From Jackrogersella multiformis (lineage: Eukaryota > Ascomycota > Sordariomycetes > Xylariales > Hypoxylaceae), in NCBI GenBank assembly GCA_902806575.1, contig CADCXD010000005.1, positions 2,914,001 to 2,978,000 on the forward strand: a stretch of DNA of 64,000 bases, read 5' to 3'. Each line of letters starts with the position of its first letter. Positions within the stretch are counted from its first letter, which is position 1. Position numbers and translations under genes: made by a program. A model generated the notes under the pieces. It saw only the letters and a program-made list of their open reading frames with translations, was not told the DNA's origin and did no database searches. This document shows positions 12,303 to 22,671 of this stretch, piece by piece.

Positions 12303-13927
12303 ATGACTTCTCTGCTGTCTGCTCTAGTTCTTACACTCCTTACGCAACATGCTGCTAGCTTGCAAGTCACACCGAACTCTCTCTGCGCTTCGTTCTGCGT
12401 AGACTCTGCCGACCTAGATTTTTCCGATCCAAACTCGTCAACGACGAATAATTCCGATATCGCATGCTATGACTCCGAGTATTCTAGTTCGCCCGCGGGC
12501 CAAAAGTTCCAGAGATGTATGAGTTGTCTTCAAGATAGCACGTTTGCTCAGGGCAGCGAGAGCGACCAGCTTTGGTTCTTGTGTACGTATAAACCCCAGT
12601 ATTTATATCCGGTATTCATATATTAATTCTGACCTCTATTCAGATAATCTTAGATACGCGTTTGATTATTGCATCTTAGGGTTTCCTAATGCCACAGGGG
12701 TAGCATCAACCCCTTGTTCAACGTCAACTGCCTGTGGTGGACTAAATGAGGCCTTCACGAAAGACAATCTTCGCCCAAAGAAACTTGACTATTCTTACTG
12801 TGGCGCGGACGGCTCCGGTATGACCGATGGTGTGGTATCCGAGTGCAAGGCTTGTGTAGGCGCCTTGGATGGCCAGGACTATTTAGGGAATTGTAAAACA
12901 CCACGGCATCTTACTGGTATCTCAATTGCTAACGGCTGCGATAGTCCTCATCGCTCTAGACGCTGGTTGCAACCAACAACCTCCGATTGGAACCCTAATC
13001 GGGTTGAATGACACTGTTTTCTCTAAGACTGCTATCAGTGCTGTCGATCCCGCCGTTGACAAGTCTGCTGGCGACGAGCGACCTGCCCTATCCGTAACTC
13101 AGATAGCGGGAATCGCAGTTGGTGCCCTCGTGGGCATTCTGGCGGTAGCCGGCTTCCTATTTGTACATTTCCGTAAGCGGCGTAACCGCCGTCTCATACT
13201 AGGGGACACCAGGTCCTCGATAATAGGGCAAAAGAAGAGTCGTCACCGCCCTGCCTCGTCGCTCTCATTCCGCTGCCAGACGCACTTAACTCCGAAGTCG
13301 CCAGCATTCTTTCCGAACTCACCCAACAATATCATCGAGGAGGAGAAATCTTACGGCGGCCCGTTCTCCGCCCTTGGTTCCCATCCCGTTTGTCCCGAGT
13401 CGCCAAGGCAATCGGCGTGGCAGGCACAGAACGGAAATCCGAGCCTCAATTATTCTTCACGGCCAGGTGCTAAGGCGTTACCATTGCACAACATCGCCAC
13501 GGCTATCCCGACAATCCCGGACAATGTCCATTATTCCACCTCTCCAAAGGCTGCGTTCTTCTCGCCTACCGACGAGCCGGCTAGCACCACCAGCACTACC
13601 AGCACAGCGCAGCTTCTACCCATCAGGCAGTACAACCCGGCCGAGTACGGAGTTACCTCGCCGCAAGTCGGCGGCACGTCGGATGGCACGTTTAACAGTC
13701 CAGTATCGGGCTCGACTTCCAGCCCCCTAATAAGCCGCGCGTGGGAGCAGAGGGCGTCGACGTGGGATCTGCCGCCCCGCAGCTCTAGCAAGCCTGCGGG
13801 CGTCGGGGCTTGGGAGAGAATGGCCGCCGGGGTTGCGTCGAAGAATAGGAGGGTCAGTAATACAGGAAGCCCCGTGGAGACTAAGCAGATTAATTTCAAT
13901 TTTCCTCCTCCGCCCGCCCGGCGGTAG
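12303..13927 (+). CDS. Cys-rich secreted-ectodomain, single-pass membrane protein
   Basis: Exons 12303-12582, 12644-12892 and 12945-13927 give 503 residues. Residues 1-19 form a signal peptide. The ectodomain (about 20-225) has many conserved cysteines, including CMSCLQ, STPCSTSTACG and ECKACVGAL. This pattern is familiar from a poorly characterised ascomycete family often labelled LPXTG-domain-containing protein, although I see no true sortase motif here. One transmembrane helix at about residues 230-255 is followed by a basic stop-transfer cluster (RKRRNRR). A 240-residue Ser/Pro-rich, probably disordered cytosolic tail follows. The architecture suggests a cell-surface sensor or wall-associated protein, but that is inference. 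Both introns are needed to keep the cysteine pattern in frame. Confidence 0.85.
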
Positions 13928-14473
13928 TTGCCATGTATATATCATGTATAAACACCCCTTGAACGTATAATTGGGTTTGGAAATCTTTGACTGTTTGCTG
14001 TAGTGGATGGTTTTCCGGGTGACTTGCTTACGTCACATTGTCATACTTTGACAGCGCACTGAGGATCTGGGGCTGCTGTCTTTCAGTTACGCCTAGAGTA
14101 TCATGGCCTCACTAATACGAGAAAAGACTCGGAACCAAACACCCCGATTCGGCGTTAGACGACGACGCTGGACCGCGGGAATTCCCTGATGACTGGAGGC
14201 CCTACTAACACCCCTGTGCTGTTATGTCGTTTATTATGTAGTGGCCTATTCGCATTACACGATATCAAATTCACAGTCCGAAGGTCGTCAAAGGTTCTTA
14301 AATTTTAAGCAGGTCTCTGTATTTGCCCTGCTTCTTAATGTGGAGGGGTGCTATAAAGCCGATAGCCTTAATCTCATACATAAATAGGTACATACCAACT
14401 GGGGCCATTCATCGACCGAATTCGCCCCTGGTTCTAGTTGCAACAATGATCACGCTGCCCGAACCGCAGGGCT
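13928..14473. other. Convergent intergenic region
   Basis: Lies between the stop of the membrane protein (plus strand) and the stop of the nuclease-ATPase gene (minus strand), so it should hold two 3' ends. Nothing else is visible. Confidence 0.4.
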
Positions 14474-17400
14474 CTAAGCTTCTGCCCCTTCAGAAGAGCT
14501 ACTGATGCGAATGCCATTCACCTCGAACCCGGTGCCTCTATCCCCCGCTTTCGCGGTGATGACGCTCGCGCCGACGCCGCCCTCGGAACCGCTTTCATCC
14601 TCGGCAAGGGTGACGAAGTTTCGGCTGTGCGTGATCACGAATACATATGCCAAGCGCTTTGTCATCCAGTGGCACAGCTTCAGCACGGCAGCTTGGCCGG
14701 CCGTGTCCAGGCCGTCGAAGGCCTCGTCGACGAGCATGTACCCGGCCCTGTGCGTGCTCCTGGCCTCGCCCATTATGAACAGCGCGAAGAAGAGCGCGAG
14801 ATCCACGCGTTTCCGCTCGCCGCCGCTTTTCTTCGAGTAGCCGAGGGTAGAGGCCATCGACAGGGAAGACTCGATGACTGAGGTTTTCCCCATATCGTCA
14901 TCGTGGTCGCCGTCAGCTTCGCCGTCTCCCTCGAACAGAGTCTTGAGGGTGCCGGTCATCATGCTCCGCGCGTACTGCGGATCTTGGTACATGACCATCA
15001 GGATCTGCACGAGTAGCTTGTTCAGCTCCCCCAGGTAACGCCCGGTGACATGCCGGCGGAACGTAACCCTCGATGCTGCCACCTGACGGCGTGTGAGGGC
15101 AAACTGCCAGAAGGCGAATATTTCCCGGTGAGAGTGTATGCGTGCAACTTCTTTGCTCAGATCTACAACCTGGAGGCTCAGTTTGGTGAGGGATTCGGCT
15201 TCCGATTCGAGGAGCTCCTTGTAAGTGGTGATTTCCTGCTCTTTACCAGCAAGCAAAAGACGGTGCCGATTCAAGGAATCTGCCCAGACTTTTCGGATCG
15301 TCTCTATCTCTTTCTCTTGTTTCTCAAGGTCGCGTTGTTTGCGAAGCCGTGCCTGCTCCCGCCTCTCATATTCAAGTTGCAGACGAGCATGTCGATTAGT
15401 CAGGGTCCTTAGTTCATCTATGGCCGCAGTAAACCGGCTAGGAACTTCCAACGCTTCCTGTGCTGTTAGTTTCCGTAAAGCAAGGTGAACATCACTCTCA
15501 CTAATGCGAATCTGGGAGGCAACATTGCGGGGAAGGCTTGCTATACTGTCTATCATACTCGCCACCCTGCCTTGTGTGAGAGTAACTCTGTTAGTGAGAG
15601 CGATAATAGCCTTTACGTGCTCGTCCCACCGTCGCTTAGCTTCTATCGCGATCTCTTCCATTATCCTGGCTCTCTTTCTTGCTTCCGGGCTAACGACGTT
15701 AAGGATCACGGTCCATAACTTTCGGAAGGCAAGTGTGATGTTCAGTAGGAAACCTTCCGTACTACTAGTACCCTCTCGTTTGTTGTGTCCGTCTTCTTCG
15801 ATAATTGAAGATGGGATCTCTAATGTGCTGTTCTCTTCAAGAAGGCGCTGAAGGTCGTCCTTATGATGATGAAGCTGTGTCTTGGTAGCTGTTACCTCTT
15901 GCTCGATGATTACTCGCTCACGGTCTATAGATGAGCGGGCTTGAGCGAGCCTGGTCAAGATGCCAAGTCTGTTCACCTCATTTTGCGCTGGAGAAATGTC
16001 ACATTGAAGGCTTAGAAGCTCAGATTTTAAATCTGACAAACGCTGCTCGGCCTTGAGGTCCCCTTGGAGCTTGTTTTTTATAAACTCCTTTTTGCTCAGA
16101 ATCACGGAGTTTTTCTTTTTCTTGTCTTCCATCTCATTAATAAGAGATGCTGCCTCGTTCTGTAGGCGTTTCAACGTCTGGTTTACTTGGTTGACTCGAT
16201 TTTTTAGGTGCTCTACAGTGTGCGTGACTCCTTCGAGTCGCGACTGCATACCTCCAAGTTCCTCTTCCACTTGACTCAGCATCGAGTTGCAAGTGTCTGA
16301 GCATCTGTCTAAGACCCCTAGGCCTAAAACCAACTCGATCAATTGCCTCTTCTGCAATGACGTGGAACTCAAGAAGCTTGGGGCACTCTCGTTTCCGAGC
16401 AATACTAATCTGATAAACGTGGCGAAGTCTACTCCTAGCAGATTATCAATAGATGCCTGAGAACTTCTAATATCAGGTCCTTCAAATTGCGACTGGATTG
16501 CGCCGTTCTTCTCCACAATCACACGATTGCCGAACATGCTATGCTTCCGGAACCGAGAAATGGTGTATCCGTTTGCAAATGTTAGACGGACGTTGCAGTT
16601 CTTCCCAGCAACATCATTAATGACGTCGTTTACCCCAAGTCCATCTCGGATACACTGTCCAAATTGGCACCATACGATTGCCTCAATAATTGTACTCTTC
16701 CCAGCTCCATTGTGACCCACTATTAAGTTTATACCGGGCTGGAAGTGAAGCTTGAAATCTAGATTGAGAGTGCCCTGGACACCAAGAAAGTTCGTAATCT
16801 CGATAGCAACGGGGTCAGCGGCAAATATGGTTTCCGCCGTGGATGCCCGTAGAGCATCATTTTCGGGGATAAAAGAAGTAGGTTGGAGTGACGGGTCGAG
16901 CATATCTTTATATTTTACTTTAGAGCCGGCCTTATCACCGATGAAACCGCGGACATCAAAGAGTCTCTTTCCCACAAGTGATAGAATATCACGCCTATTC
17001 CCAAGGGTAGGTTCAAGGTCCAGGGAGGACACATATTCATGGACAAGTCCGGCCAGGTCAAGTGGCTCACGCTCCGTCTTACCAGTCGTCAATTCTTGTG
17101 AAATAACAGTTAGGGGGTTGGCGAGGTCAGGCCGGATTGTCCCTGTTTCTTCCGAGAATCCGTCCTTTTCCTGGTCTAGTCGATTCTGAATATCAGCAGG
17201 AAGCATAGTCTTGCCGAGACCCCCTTGGCGGAATTGCCATTCCGATGCAACATGTTTCCAATCCCTCACGCTACGCACTCCTAGCTTGACGAGACGATCC
17301 CTGGCAGAGATGTATTTGCTCATTGATAACTTTCCCGTTATCATGGCATGCTTATCCCGAACTTGATCGACGTCCACCCGGTCCTCTAGCACATCTTGTG

Positions 17401-18211
17401 CTTCGACGGACGTGTAGCCTTCGGCATGTGGATTATCAACAAGCTTAGCCTCCAGGGTTTGGGGGTCGAGTAAGATGACTCCCCTTCGGGTATCGAACAG
17501 ATCTGCCCAGGTGTGCTGTAACGGTGCCCCAATGTACGTTACACTTCCCTGAGGATCTTGAGGGTTTTTATTCGTAGATTGGAAGATTGTTTGGTGACTG
17601 TGAAAGTGCCCAGTAAACGTCCTTGCCAGCGGAGCAAATTCACCCGCGCTGGTAAGGCCTGGGTACCTTGAAGGCAACCCGACCTTTCCGGTCTCAAGGT
17701 TGATGGTGTGCTTCTGCATTATGGCCCGGTTTATTGCCAGATGTCCAAAGCCCACCGTCTTTGCTGCGATATTCGGCTCCAAATCGCGTATGCATCTGAT
17801 GATCTCGCCCTGGTCCTCCCGAAACGGCATCACAAGTACATGTCTGCCATCCCAGTTGTGGCATGCAATCTCGGTGTGGAGCGTAACGAATGGGGCTAAC
17901 CGATCCATAGCCAGGGCTTCCAAGGCCGAAGTGGTATAGTCACGGCGATAGGCCAAGTCATGGTTACCGAAAATAATGTCCACGTGCGGCACAGCGCTGG
18001 CCAGCTTGCCCAAGAAGCGGTAGCACGACGCGAGTACGTTCGTCGGCTGTGAAGTACGTGCCGTGAAAACATCCCCACAGATGATGACACGGGAGATATT
18101 GTGTTCGTGTGGGATTGAAGCAATCCAGTCTGCCGTGCGAATAACACGGTCGAGGTCGCTCAGCTTGAAATGAAGGTCGCTCGCCAACAGCCAACGGTGT
18201 TTAACCTGCAT
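14474..18211 (-). CDS. Single-chain Mre11/SbcD-like nuclease fused to Rad50/SbcC-like ATPase
   Basis: An intronless 1245-residue gene with two modules normally encoded by separate genes. Residues 1 to about 300 are a calcineurin-like phosphoesterase of the Mre11/SbcD type: Asp12-x-His14, Gly46-Asp47, Gly82-Asn-His-Asp85, His157 in GHLA, and His202-x-His204 in GHFHSH, so all metal ligands are present. Residues about 460-1245 are an SMC/Rad50-like ATPase: Walker A GHNGAGKST at 499-507 (Lys505), ABC signature KSGGERKR (Ser1129), Walker B ending in Asp1162-Glu1163, and an ITHS H-loop near the C terminus. Between them is a linker (about 300-460). The two Walker halves are separated by a rather short coiled coil (about 640-1080) with no CxxC zinc hook. 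By family knowledge it should process DNA ends in an ATP-dependent way; the cellular role here is unknown. It could also be described as an SbcCD-type fusion acquired from a phage or bacterium, but base use resembles its neighbours. No frame damage is seen. Confidence 0.9.
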   Translation of the reverse strand: MQVKHRWLLASDLHFKLSDLDRVIRTADWIASIPHEHNISRVIICGDVFTARTSQPTNVLASCYRFLGKLASAVPHVDIIFGNHDLAYRRDYTTSALEALAMDRLAPFVTLHTEIACHNWDGRHVLVMPFREDQGEIIRCIRDLEPNIAAKTVGFGHLAINRAIMQKHTINLETGKVGLPSRYPGLTSAGEFAPLARTFTGHFHSHQTIFQSTNKNPQDPQGSVTYIGAPLQHTWADLFDTRRGVILLDPQTLEAKLVDNPHAEGYTSVEAQDVLEDRVDVDQVRDKHAMITGKLSMSKYISARDRLVKLGVRSVRDWKHVASEWQFRQGGLGKTMLPADIQNRLDQEKDGFSEETGTIRPDLANPLTVISQELTTGKTEREPLDLAGLVHEYVSSLDLEPTLGNRRDILSLVGKRLFDVRGFIGDKAGSKVKYKDMLDPSLQPTSFIPENDALRASTAETIFAADPVAIEITNFLGVQGTLNLDFKLHFQPGINLIVGHNGAGKSTIIEAIVWCQFGQCIRDGLGVNDVINDVAGKNCNVRLTFANGYTISRFRKHSMFGNRVIVEKNGAIQSQFEGPDIRSSQASIDNLLGVDFATFIRLVLLGNESAPSFLSSTSLQKRQLIELVLGLGVLDRCSDTCNSMLSQVEEELGGMQSRLEGVTHTVEHLKNRVNQVNQTLKRLQNEAASLINEMEDKKKKNSVILSKKEFIKNKLQGDLKAEQRLSDLKSELLSLQCDISPAQNEVNRLGILTRLAQARSSIDRERVIIEQEVTATKTQLHHHKDDLQRLLEENSTLEIPSSIIEEDGHNKREGTSSTEGFLLNITLAFRKLWTVILNVVSPEARKRARIMEEIAIEAKRRWDEHVKAIIALTNRVTLTQGRVASMIDSIASLPRNVASQIRISESDVHLALRKLTAQEALEVPSRFTAAIDELRTLTNRHARLQLEYERREQARLRKQRDLEKQEKEIETIRKVWADSLNRHRLLLAGKEQEITTYKELLESEAESLTKLSLQVVDLSKEVARIHSHREIFAFWQFALTRRQVAASRVTFRRHVTGRYLGELNKLLVQILMVMYQDPQYARSMMTGTLKTLFEGDGEADGDHDDDMGKTSVIESSLSMASTLGYSKKSGGERKRVDLALFFALFIMGEARSTHRAGYMLVDEAFDGLDTAGQAAVLKLCHWMTKRLAYVFVITHSRNFVTLAEDESGSEGGVGASVITAKAGDRGTGFEVNGIRISSSSEGAEA

Positions 18212-19132
18212 TATTTTGTTTCACCCTGCGAGAGAGAATGGCTCCACGGTCAAGCTCAAGCTCAAGCTCAGTACCGGAGATATGGTTACCTGCATCAAGA
18301 CGAGGTAGTTTTCAAGTTAACCATACCTGATAGCTAGGTAGCAAGCTATCTGCCCGAGTGAGCAAAGAAAACTTAACATACCTTGGGTAGGTAGGTACAT
18401 ACTATGTATGTACATTGAAAGTGAAGCTTTTTGTCAAAGCTCGGATTTTATTTTCCTCCATATTTCCTATCTTATCAATTTCACAGTGGTGACTCCACTT
18501 TTCCTCTGGAATTTTTACTCCTTACCTAGGTATTAAGCCTATCGGTATCGTTTTAATAAAAGAAAACTTTACTTTCTGGTTTGTTATTTTAAAGTTCTCC
18601 TAATGAATGACATCGGCAAAAAAAAAAGTTAAAAATAAACTAATTAAGGCTAAAAAAATTTATGTTGTAATACCTCTCAAGAATGAGCATTGTTATTCCG
18701 ATTAAGTTACATAGATGTGTAACGCTTTGCCGTAGTTCCGGGACCATGGAATACACCTTGTATTAAAGCTGCAAGTAACTTCCGATATATTAGAAGCGAA
18801 TATATATAAATCGTACCCCTTCATAGCTCTTGACTTGGCGAATTGAATAATACAAGTTTTAATATATGCATCCAAATGTTAGTAAGGTTATGAGCATGTA
18901 AATAGTCGGGCCATGATTCCTAGTAAAGGCCACGTGATACCTCTGGGGCCCACCGGGATGCAGGTGGTTGCTTTGATGGGTGGCACGTGATCTCCTCCAG
19001 AGTTCATCTATGACAGTCTCCGCTATTCTTCTACCAATCTAATACCTATCGAGTCATGTATAAGTTCTAATGCGTTCTAAATGCATCTAATACCATCATA
19101 TATCCAAAATATGCACATTAATGCCTTTTTTT
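18212..19132. other. Upstream region of the nuclease-ATPase gene
   Basis: About 0.9 kb, increasingly AT-rich, with poly(A) tracts near 18617 and 18652 and one cluster of CCTAGG/TAGGTA motifs at 18380-18415. No gene is seen. It should contain the promoter of the minus-strand nuclease-ATPase gene. Confidence 0.4.
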
Positions 19133-19494
19133 GGAGTAATGCTATTTCTAGAGTGTTTTTTTCTTCCTTGCAGAGTGTTTTTTTAGAGGATCTATATCGT
19201 GCGATGTCAAAATGGTGGTCCCTAGTAAAAGGCCTCAATGTAGTTTGGAGCGCCTCGGCAGTCGAGAACACTCGATAGTGATTAGGTGATTAGGATAGTG
19301 GATTCAGGTATCCCGAGGTTCAGGCAAGGGAAGGTATCGTTGCTGGAAAAGTCTGATGTTCTGTAAAATGTGGTAAAGCAAATGTGGGTGCGACAAAATT
19401 GGTGGTGGTGTAGTTGGTAGGCAAGTGTCGCCAGGTGTTCTGGAAAAAAAATCTGCAAGGAAGAAAAAAAAACACTCTGGAAATAGCATTACCC
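19133..19494. repeat. MITE-like element with 41-42 bp inverted terminal arms
   Basis: The left arm 19133-19174 (beginning GGAGTAATGCTATTTC) and the right arm 19452-19494 (ending GAAATAGCATTACCCC) are reverse complements except for two substitutions and a 2-base length difference in a T/A run. They are separated by 277 bp with no coding sequence. This is the layout of a small non-autonomous DNA transposon or foldback element. I could not assign a clean target-site duplication. The right arm ends 6 bp from the stop codon of the neighbouring regulator gene, so it probably lies in that gene's 3' UTR. Confidence 0.6.
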
Positions 19495-19499
19495 CTTTC

Positions 19500-20792
19500 T
19501 TATGCATCCGCCTCTTGTCCTTTGGTTCTTCTTCCCATATTCATACATTTACGTGCCTTAACACGTAGGTTAGCACCGCATTGGAGGAGCATGAGCACAC
19601 TGGACTCAGAACCTCCCTCGACCGCCATGTGTAAGGGCGTCCATCCACTGTGATCGTATATGTCAAGATCCATTTCTGGGTAATGTTTCAAATAATGCTG
19701 TAGTACGATTTTTAGGATGTCCTCGCGATGATGCAAAGCTGCCCAGTGGAGGGCTGAGCGTTGTTCCCCATCAACAATCTCCAGTCGAGCACCGTGAGCA
19801 AGGAGCAAGATAACAACGGACTCATGACCTTCAATGACGGCATGCATCAGTGGCGTTTTCCCGTCACTATCTTGCTCGTTACAGTCCACGCCCTGTTGTA
19901 TCAACATACGGACGATGCCTTCATGACCTCTCTGTGCTGCAATATGCAGGGTGGTCAGCCATCCTTCATCTGTGTTTGGGGGAAGATTCACTTCCAACGT
20001 GTTGGCTGCCTGTAAAAATTTGAAGTCGGAATGAGAAGGTTGTGGGTCATGGTTAATACTACGGCTTCGAGATGAAAGTCGGCTCCGTGTATTGATATGA
20101 TATTGATCGGAGAGACCCAGCGCTTGAGGGCTGACGGGTGAATTATCATTTGCTCCTATATAGGTGAAGTTTAGGTCTGGCAATGGCGTCGATCGGCTTG
20201 GAGTAATTCCGGCTGACCCTGAAGAGGTAGAGCCCGAAGGAGGGAAAATGTCGTCTACATCCCATAAACTGATATCATCCAAGCTAGGATTTACATCGCT
20301 AGGGATCCAAGTTGACTCAGGACTCAATAATCCGAAGTCTTGAGGAGGATCTAAGGATGAGCTCGACAAGTCTGAAGTTGCAGCGGCATCTACAACATAG
20401 TTAATACATGCGTAATCTAGGTATGTGTTGCAAAACGTCTGTCTTATTAAGAAAGGATCATTACGCCTCGACTGGAATGAATTATATATACCCACGCTCA
20501 GCTATATATGATGTCCCGATCCCCGCGAGTAGCTCTTCATATGACCCTACCGTAGATCCCGTGACATTATCAGCATGCGATGGCGATGCTGTGTCATTAT
20601 TGTCGTCGGTGACCATACGCCGGGTATCTCTTTTCACTATATGTGAATATTAGATACTACCGGTGAAACAACATTTTTTTATAGCGTAGTTAGTTTTACA
20701 GCTGACTCACATCGAAACTTGCGTTGGGCAATACGGTTTTTCAATCGGCGCCGCTCCGTAGGATCATCAGGTAATAGGAAATTGAGTTCCAT
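19500..20792 (-). CDS. bANK-type transcription factor (bZIP basic region plus ankyrin repeats)
   Basis: Proposed exons on the minus strand are 20792-20711, 20636-20496 and 20389-19500, giving 370 residues. The start at 20792 is fixed by an in-frame stop just upstream. Residues 13-27 form a Pap1/Yap-like basic region (N19-R-I-A-Q-R-K-F-R27), and no heptad leucine zipper follows. Residues about 219-360 hold four ankyrin repeats (TTLHIAAQRG, TPLMHAVIEG, SALHWAALHH, TPLHMAVEGG). This combination defines the bANK class exemplified by ToxE, the regulator of the HC-toxin cluster in Cochliobolus carbonum. It lies beside a highly reducing PKS and is the likely pathway-specific activator; that link is inference. 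The second intron has a slightly weak donor (GTGGGT), so that junction is less certain. No ToxE-type box (ATCTCNCGNA) was spotted in the cluster promoters. Confidence 0.82.
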
Positions 20793-21096
20793 TTCCAAAA
20801 GACTTATTTATATAAGTAAGCCGGCTATAGAATTTAGTTTTGGGTTGCCGATTGATATTAAGAAATAAGATCGCCTTGGCCCCTTAATAAGTCTCCTTAC
20901 CCGTTTTATCTTAATAAACTTGAAAGCTGACCACCATCTCGTATAAATAACGACATTTAGGCCAACTAAGATGGCCAGCTTATGGAGATATTGCCAAGAA
21001 TTCTGACCAATCATCGCTAAAAATCCTGACTCATCAGTTAAGACGGCGTTAAAGATGCTGCAAGATGTTCTGGATGTTTCACGTCGCCTTTATGTC
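20793..21096. promoter_or_regulatory. Upstream region of the bANK gene
   Basis: Non-coding stretch between the bANK start and the left target-site copy of the MITE at 21105. It should hold the promoter of the regulator. No specific operator could be recognised. Confidence 0.35.
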
Positions 21097-21104
21097 GTAT
21101 TTTC

Positions 21105-21561
21105 GGGAACGCTTAAACTAACTGTGCTAATGGCTAAAGTGACTGCGTCCCACAAGGACTAAACCTAGCACAGTATAGTAGAGTGGAGTACTTAAATTGC
21201 AGTACATGTGCCTTACAAAATCAGGTACCTTTTTCTTCTCTCTTATGCTCCCTTGTTTATGGTATTTATACAGTTACCACAGTTACCATTAAACATAGCG
21301 ACAGCAAGGTACGCAGGGATGGCAAGATATGCAGTAAAAGCGCGATGGCAGTACTAAAGCGGCAGTAATAGAAATAACAACGAGGTTAGGTAACATTATT
21401 AAAAAGCGACAGCAAGGTCTGTGATAACTCTAAACATCGAGATGAAAAAGGTACCTGATTTTATAAGGAACATGTACTGTAATTTACCTAAGTAAGTACC
21501 CCGCTTTATTATATTATAATAGGTTTAGTTCCCGTAAGACATAGTCGGTTCAAGCGTTCCC
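21105..21561. mobile_element. hAT-like MITE, copy A
   Basis: A 457-bp element whose ends are inverted (GGGAACGCTT at left, AAGCGTTCCC at right). It is flanked by 8-bp direct repeats GTATTTTC (21097-21104) and GTATTTCC (21562-21569), differing by one transition. Inside is a second, longer inverted pair: a 38-base arm from about 21198 containing AAAATCAGGTACC matches its reverse complement near 21448-21485, so the whole element can fold back. There is no coding capacity. The 8-bp duplication and end structure fit hAT-superfamily MITEs. A related copy lies at 42393. Confidence 0.75.
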
Positions 21562-21569
21562 GTATTTCC

Positions 21570-22671
21570 GAGTGATCTAACGGACGTAATAGGTACCTGG
21601 TATTATGCTTACCTACCTCTACCTACCTAGGTAAGTATGTACGGATGATATCATAATCTGATTGGATTACGAATCTCTCTTATACCCGAATACAAATTGA
21701 AGTCCTACGCCAATGCGACGCACATGTCGAGTTCCCTTAGAAAGGGAAAGCCTTCATAGCATTTACGCGTCTTACCAAACAGCCAGTGTTAGTGGGAGAG
21801 TTTATCGTACATGTAACCAATCTGCCAATATTAAGAGGAGACCTAACTAGCCCACCCAATAAACCCGGATTAGGTGTAAGGAATAAAGGTCCAAGATCTT
21901 CAAATCTGACTGGCGGTGTGTTATATTGCCCGTATCGGAACGATGACGAAGCGGGTCTTTGAATAAACGAGCTAATTGGATACGTTTCATTGGTAAACAA
22001 CAATCTAATGCAATTGTAGAGATAGCTGGTTATTACCGTCAGCAACATCATATTCTAATCGGAACATACCGTGTTAAAAACTCTAATATCCTTGGGTCGA
22101 CGAGTCTCGAGCCTCGTCATGTAAGCGTTAAAGCATGCTTTGCAGCAGCTTCGGGTAAAAGAGGGGTCGCGAGCTTACTTTAATGTTGGTTGAAAACAAC
22201 CATACCTAGCTACGATCCTAATATAGTCCTTAATACCGTTAGGTAACCTTAGGTACTTAGGTATTTACATTAATTTGTCTCTCCTCCTTTGATATTGCGA
22301 ATTAAGACAACTAATAACTACCTAAGGACGTTTTTTAATTAGTATTAATATCTTTCCTATAAGTAAAGACCTTTTTTATTTATAAGATGTTGAAAAGATA
22401 AGTGAAACGAGGAGGTAATATAAATATGTCTCGACATGAATTTTGGCTTAAATCCAATAGGGGCACCTAGGTACCTAGGTACCTTAGGTACTTATTTAAA
22501 TCCTTTCAATGATGTTCATAATCTTGTTTTGCAATAAAATAAGATCTTTTCCTTGAGGTGCTCAATCATTTCGTATATAAGTGCATCATAGTATAGATTT
22601 CTGGTGTATGAACGCTCGAATTGAATCTGTATGCAAACTGTAATCCTAAAGTAGTAGGTAGAAATTTGGGA
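21570..22671. other. AT-rich intergenic region at the PKS 3' end
   Basis: No gene seen. It contains two clusters of CCTAGG palindromes (21605-21640 and 22464-22491). It should hold the 3' UTR of the PKS gene, which ends at 22672. Confidence 0.4.
22464..22491. repeat. Tandem CCTAGGTA palindromic motif
   Basis: Two overlapping ACCTAGGT units and a diverged third in 28 bases, part of a motif family scattered through the intergenic DNA of this window. Confidence 0.6.

Noticed and set aside
14505..15851. Several 80-120 residue open frames on the plus strand across the nuclease-ATPase gene
   Set aside because: They are antisense shadows of a 1245-residue frame with clear motifs and carry no domain of their own.
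16260..16330. CSDTC as a zinc hook in the Rad50-like module
   Set aside because: The spacing is CxxxC, not CxxC, and it lies at the base of the coil and not at the tip.
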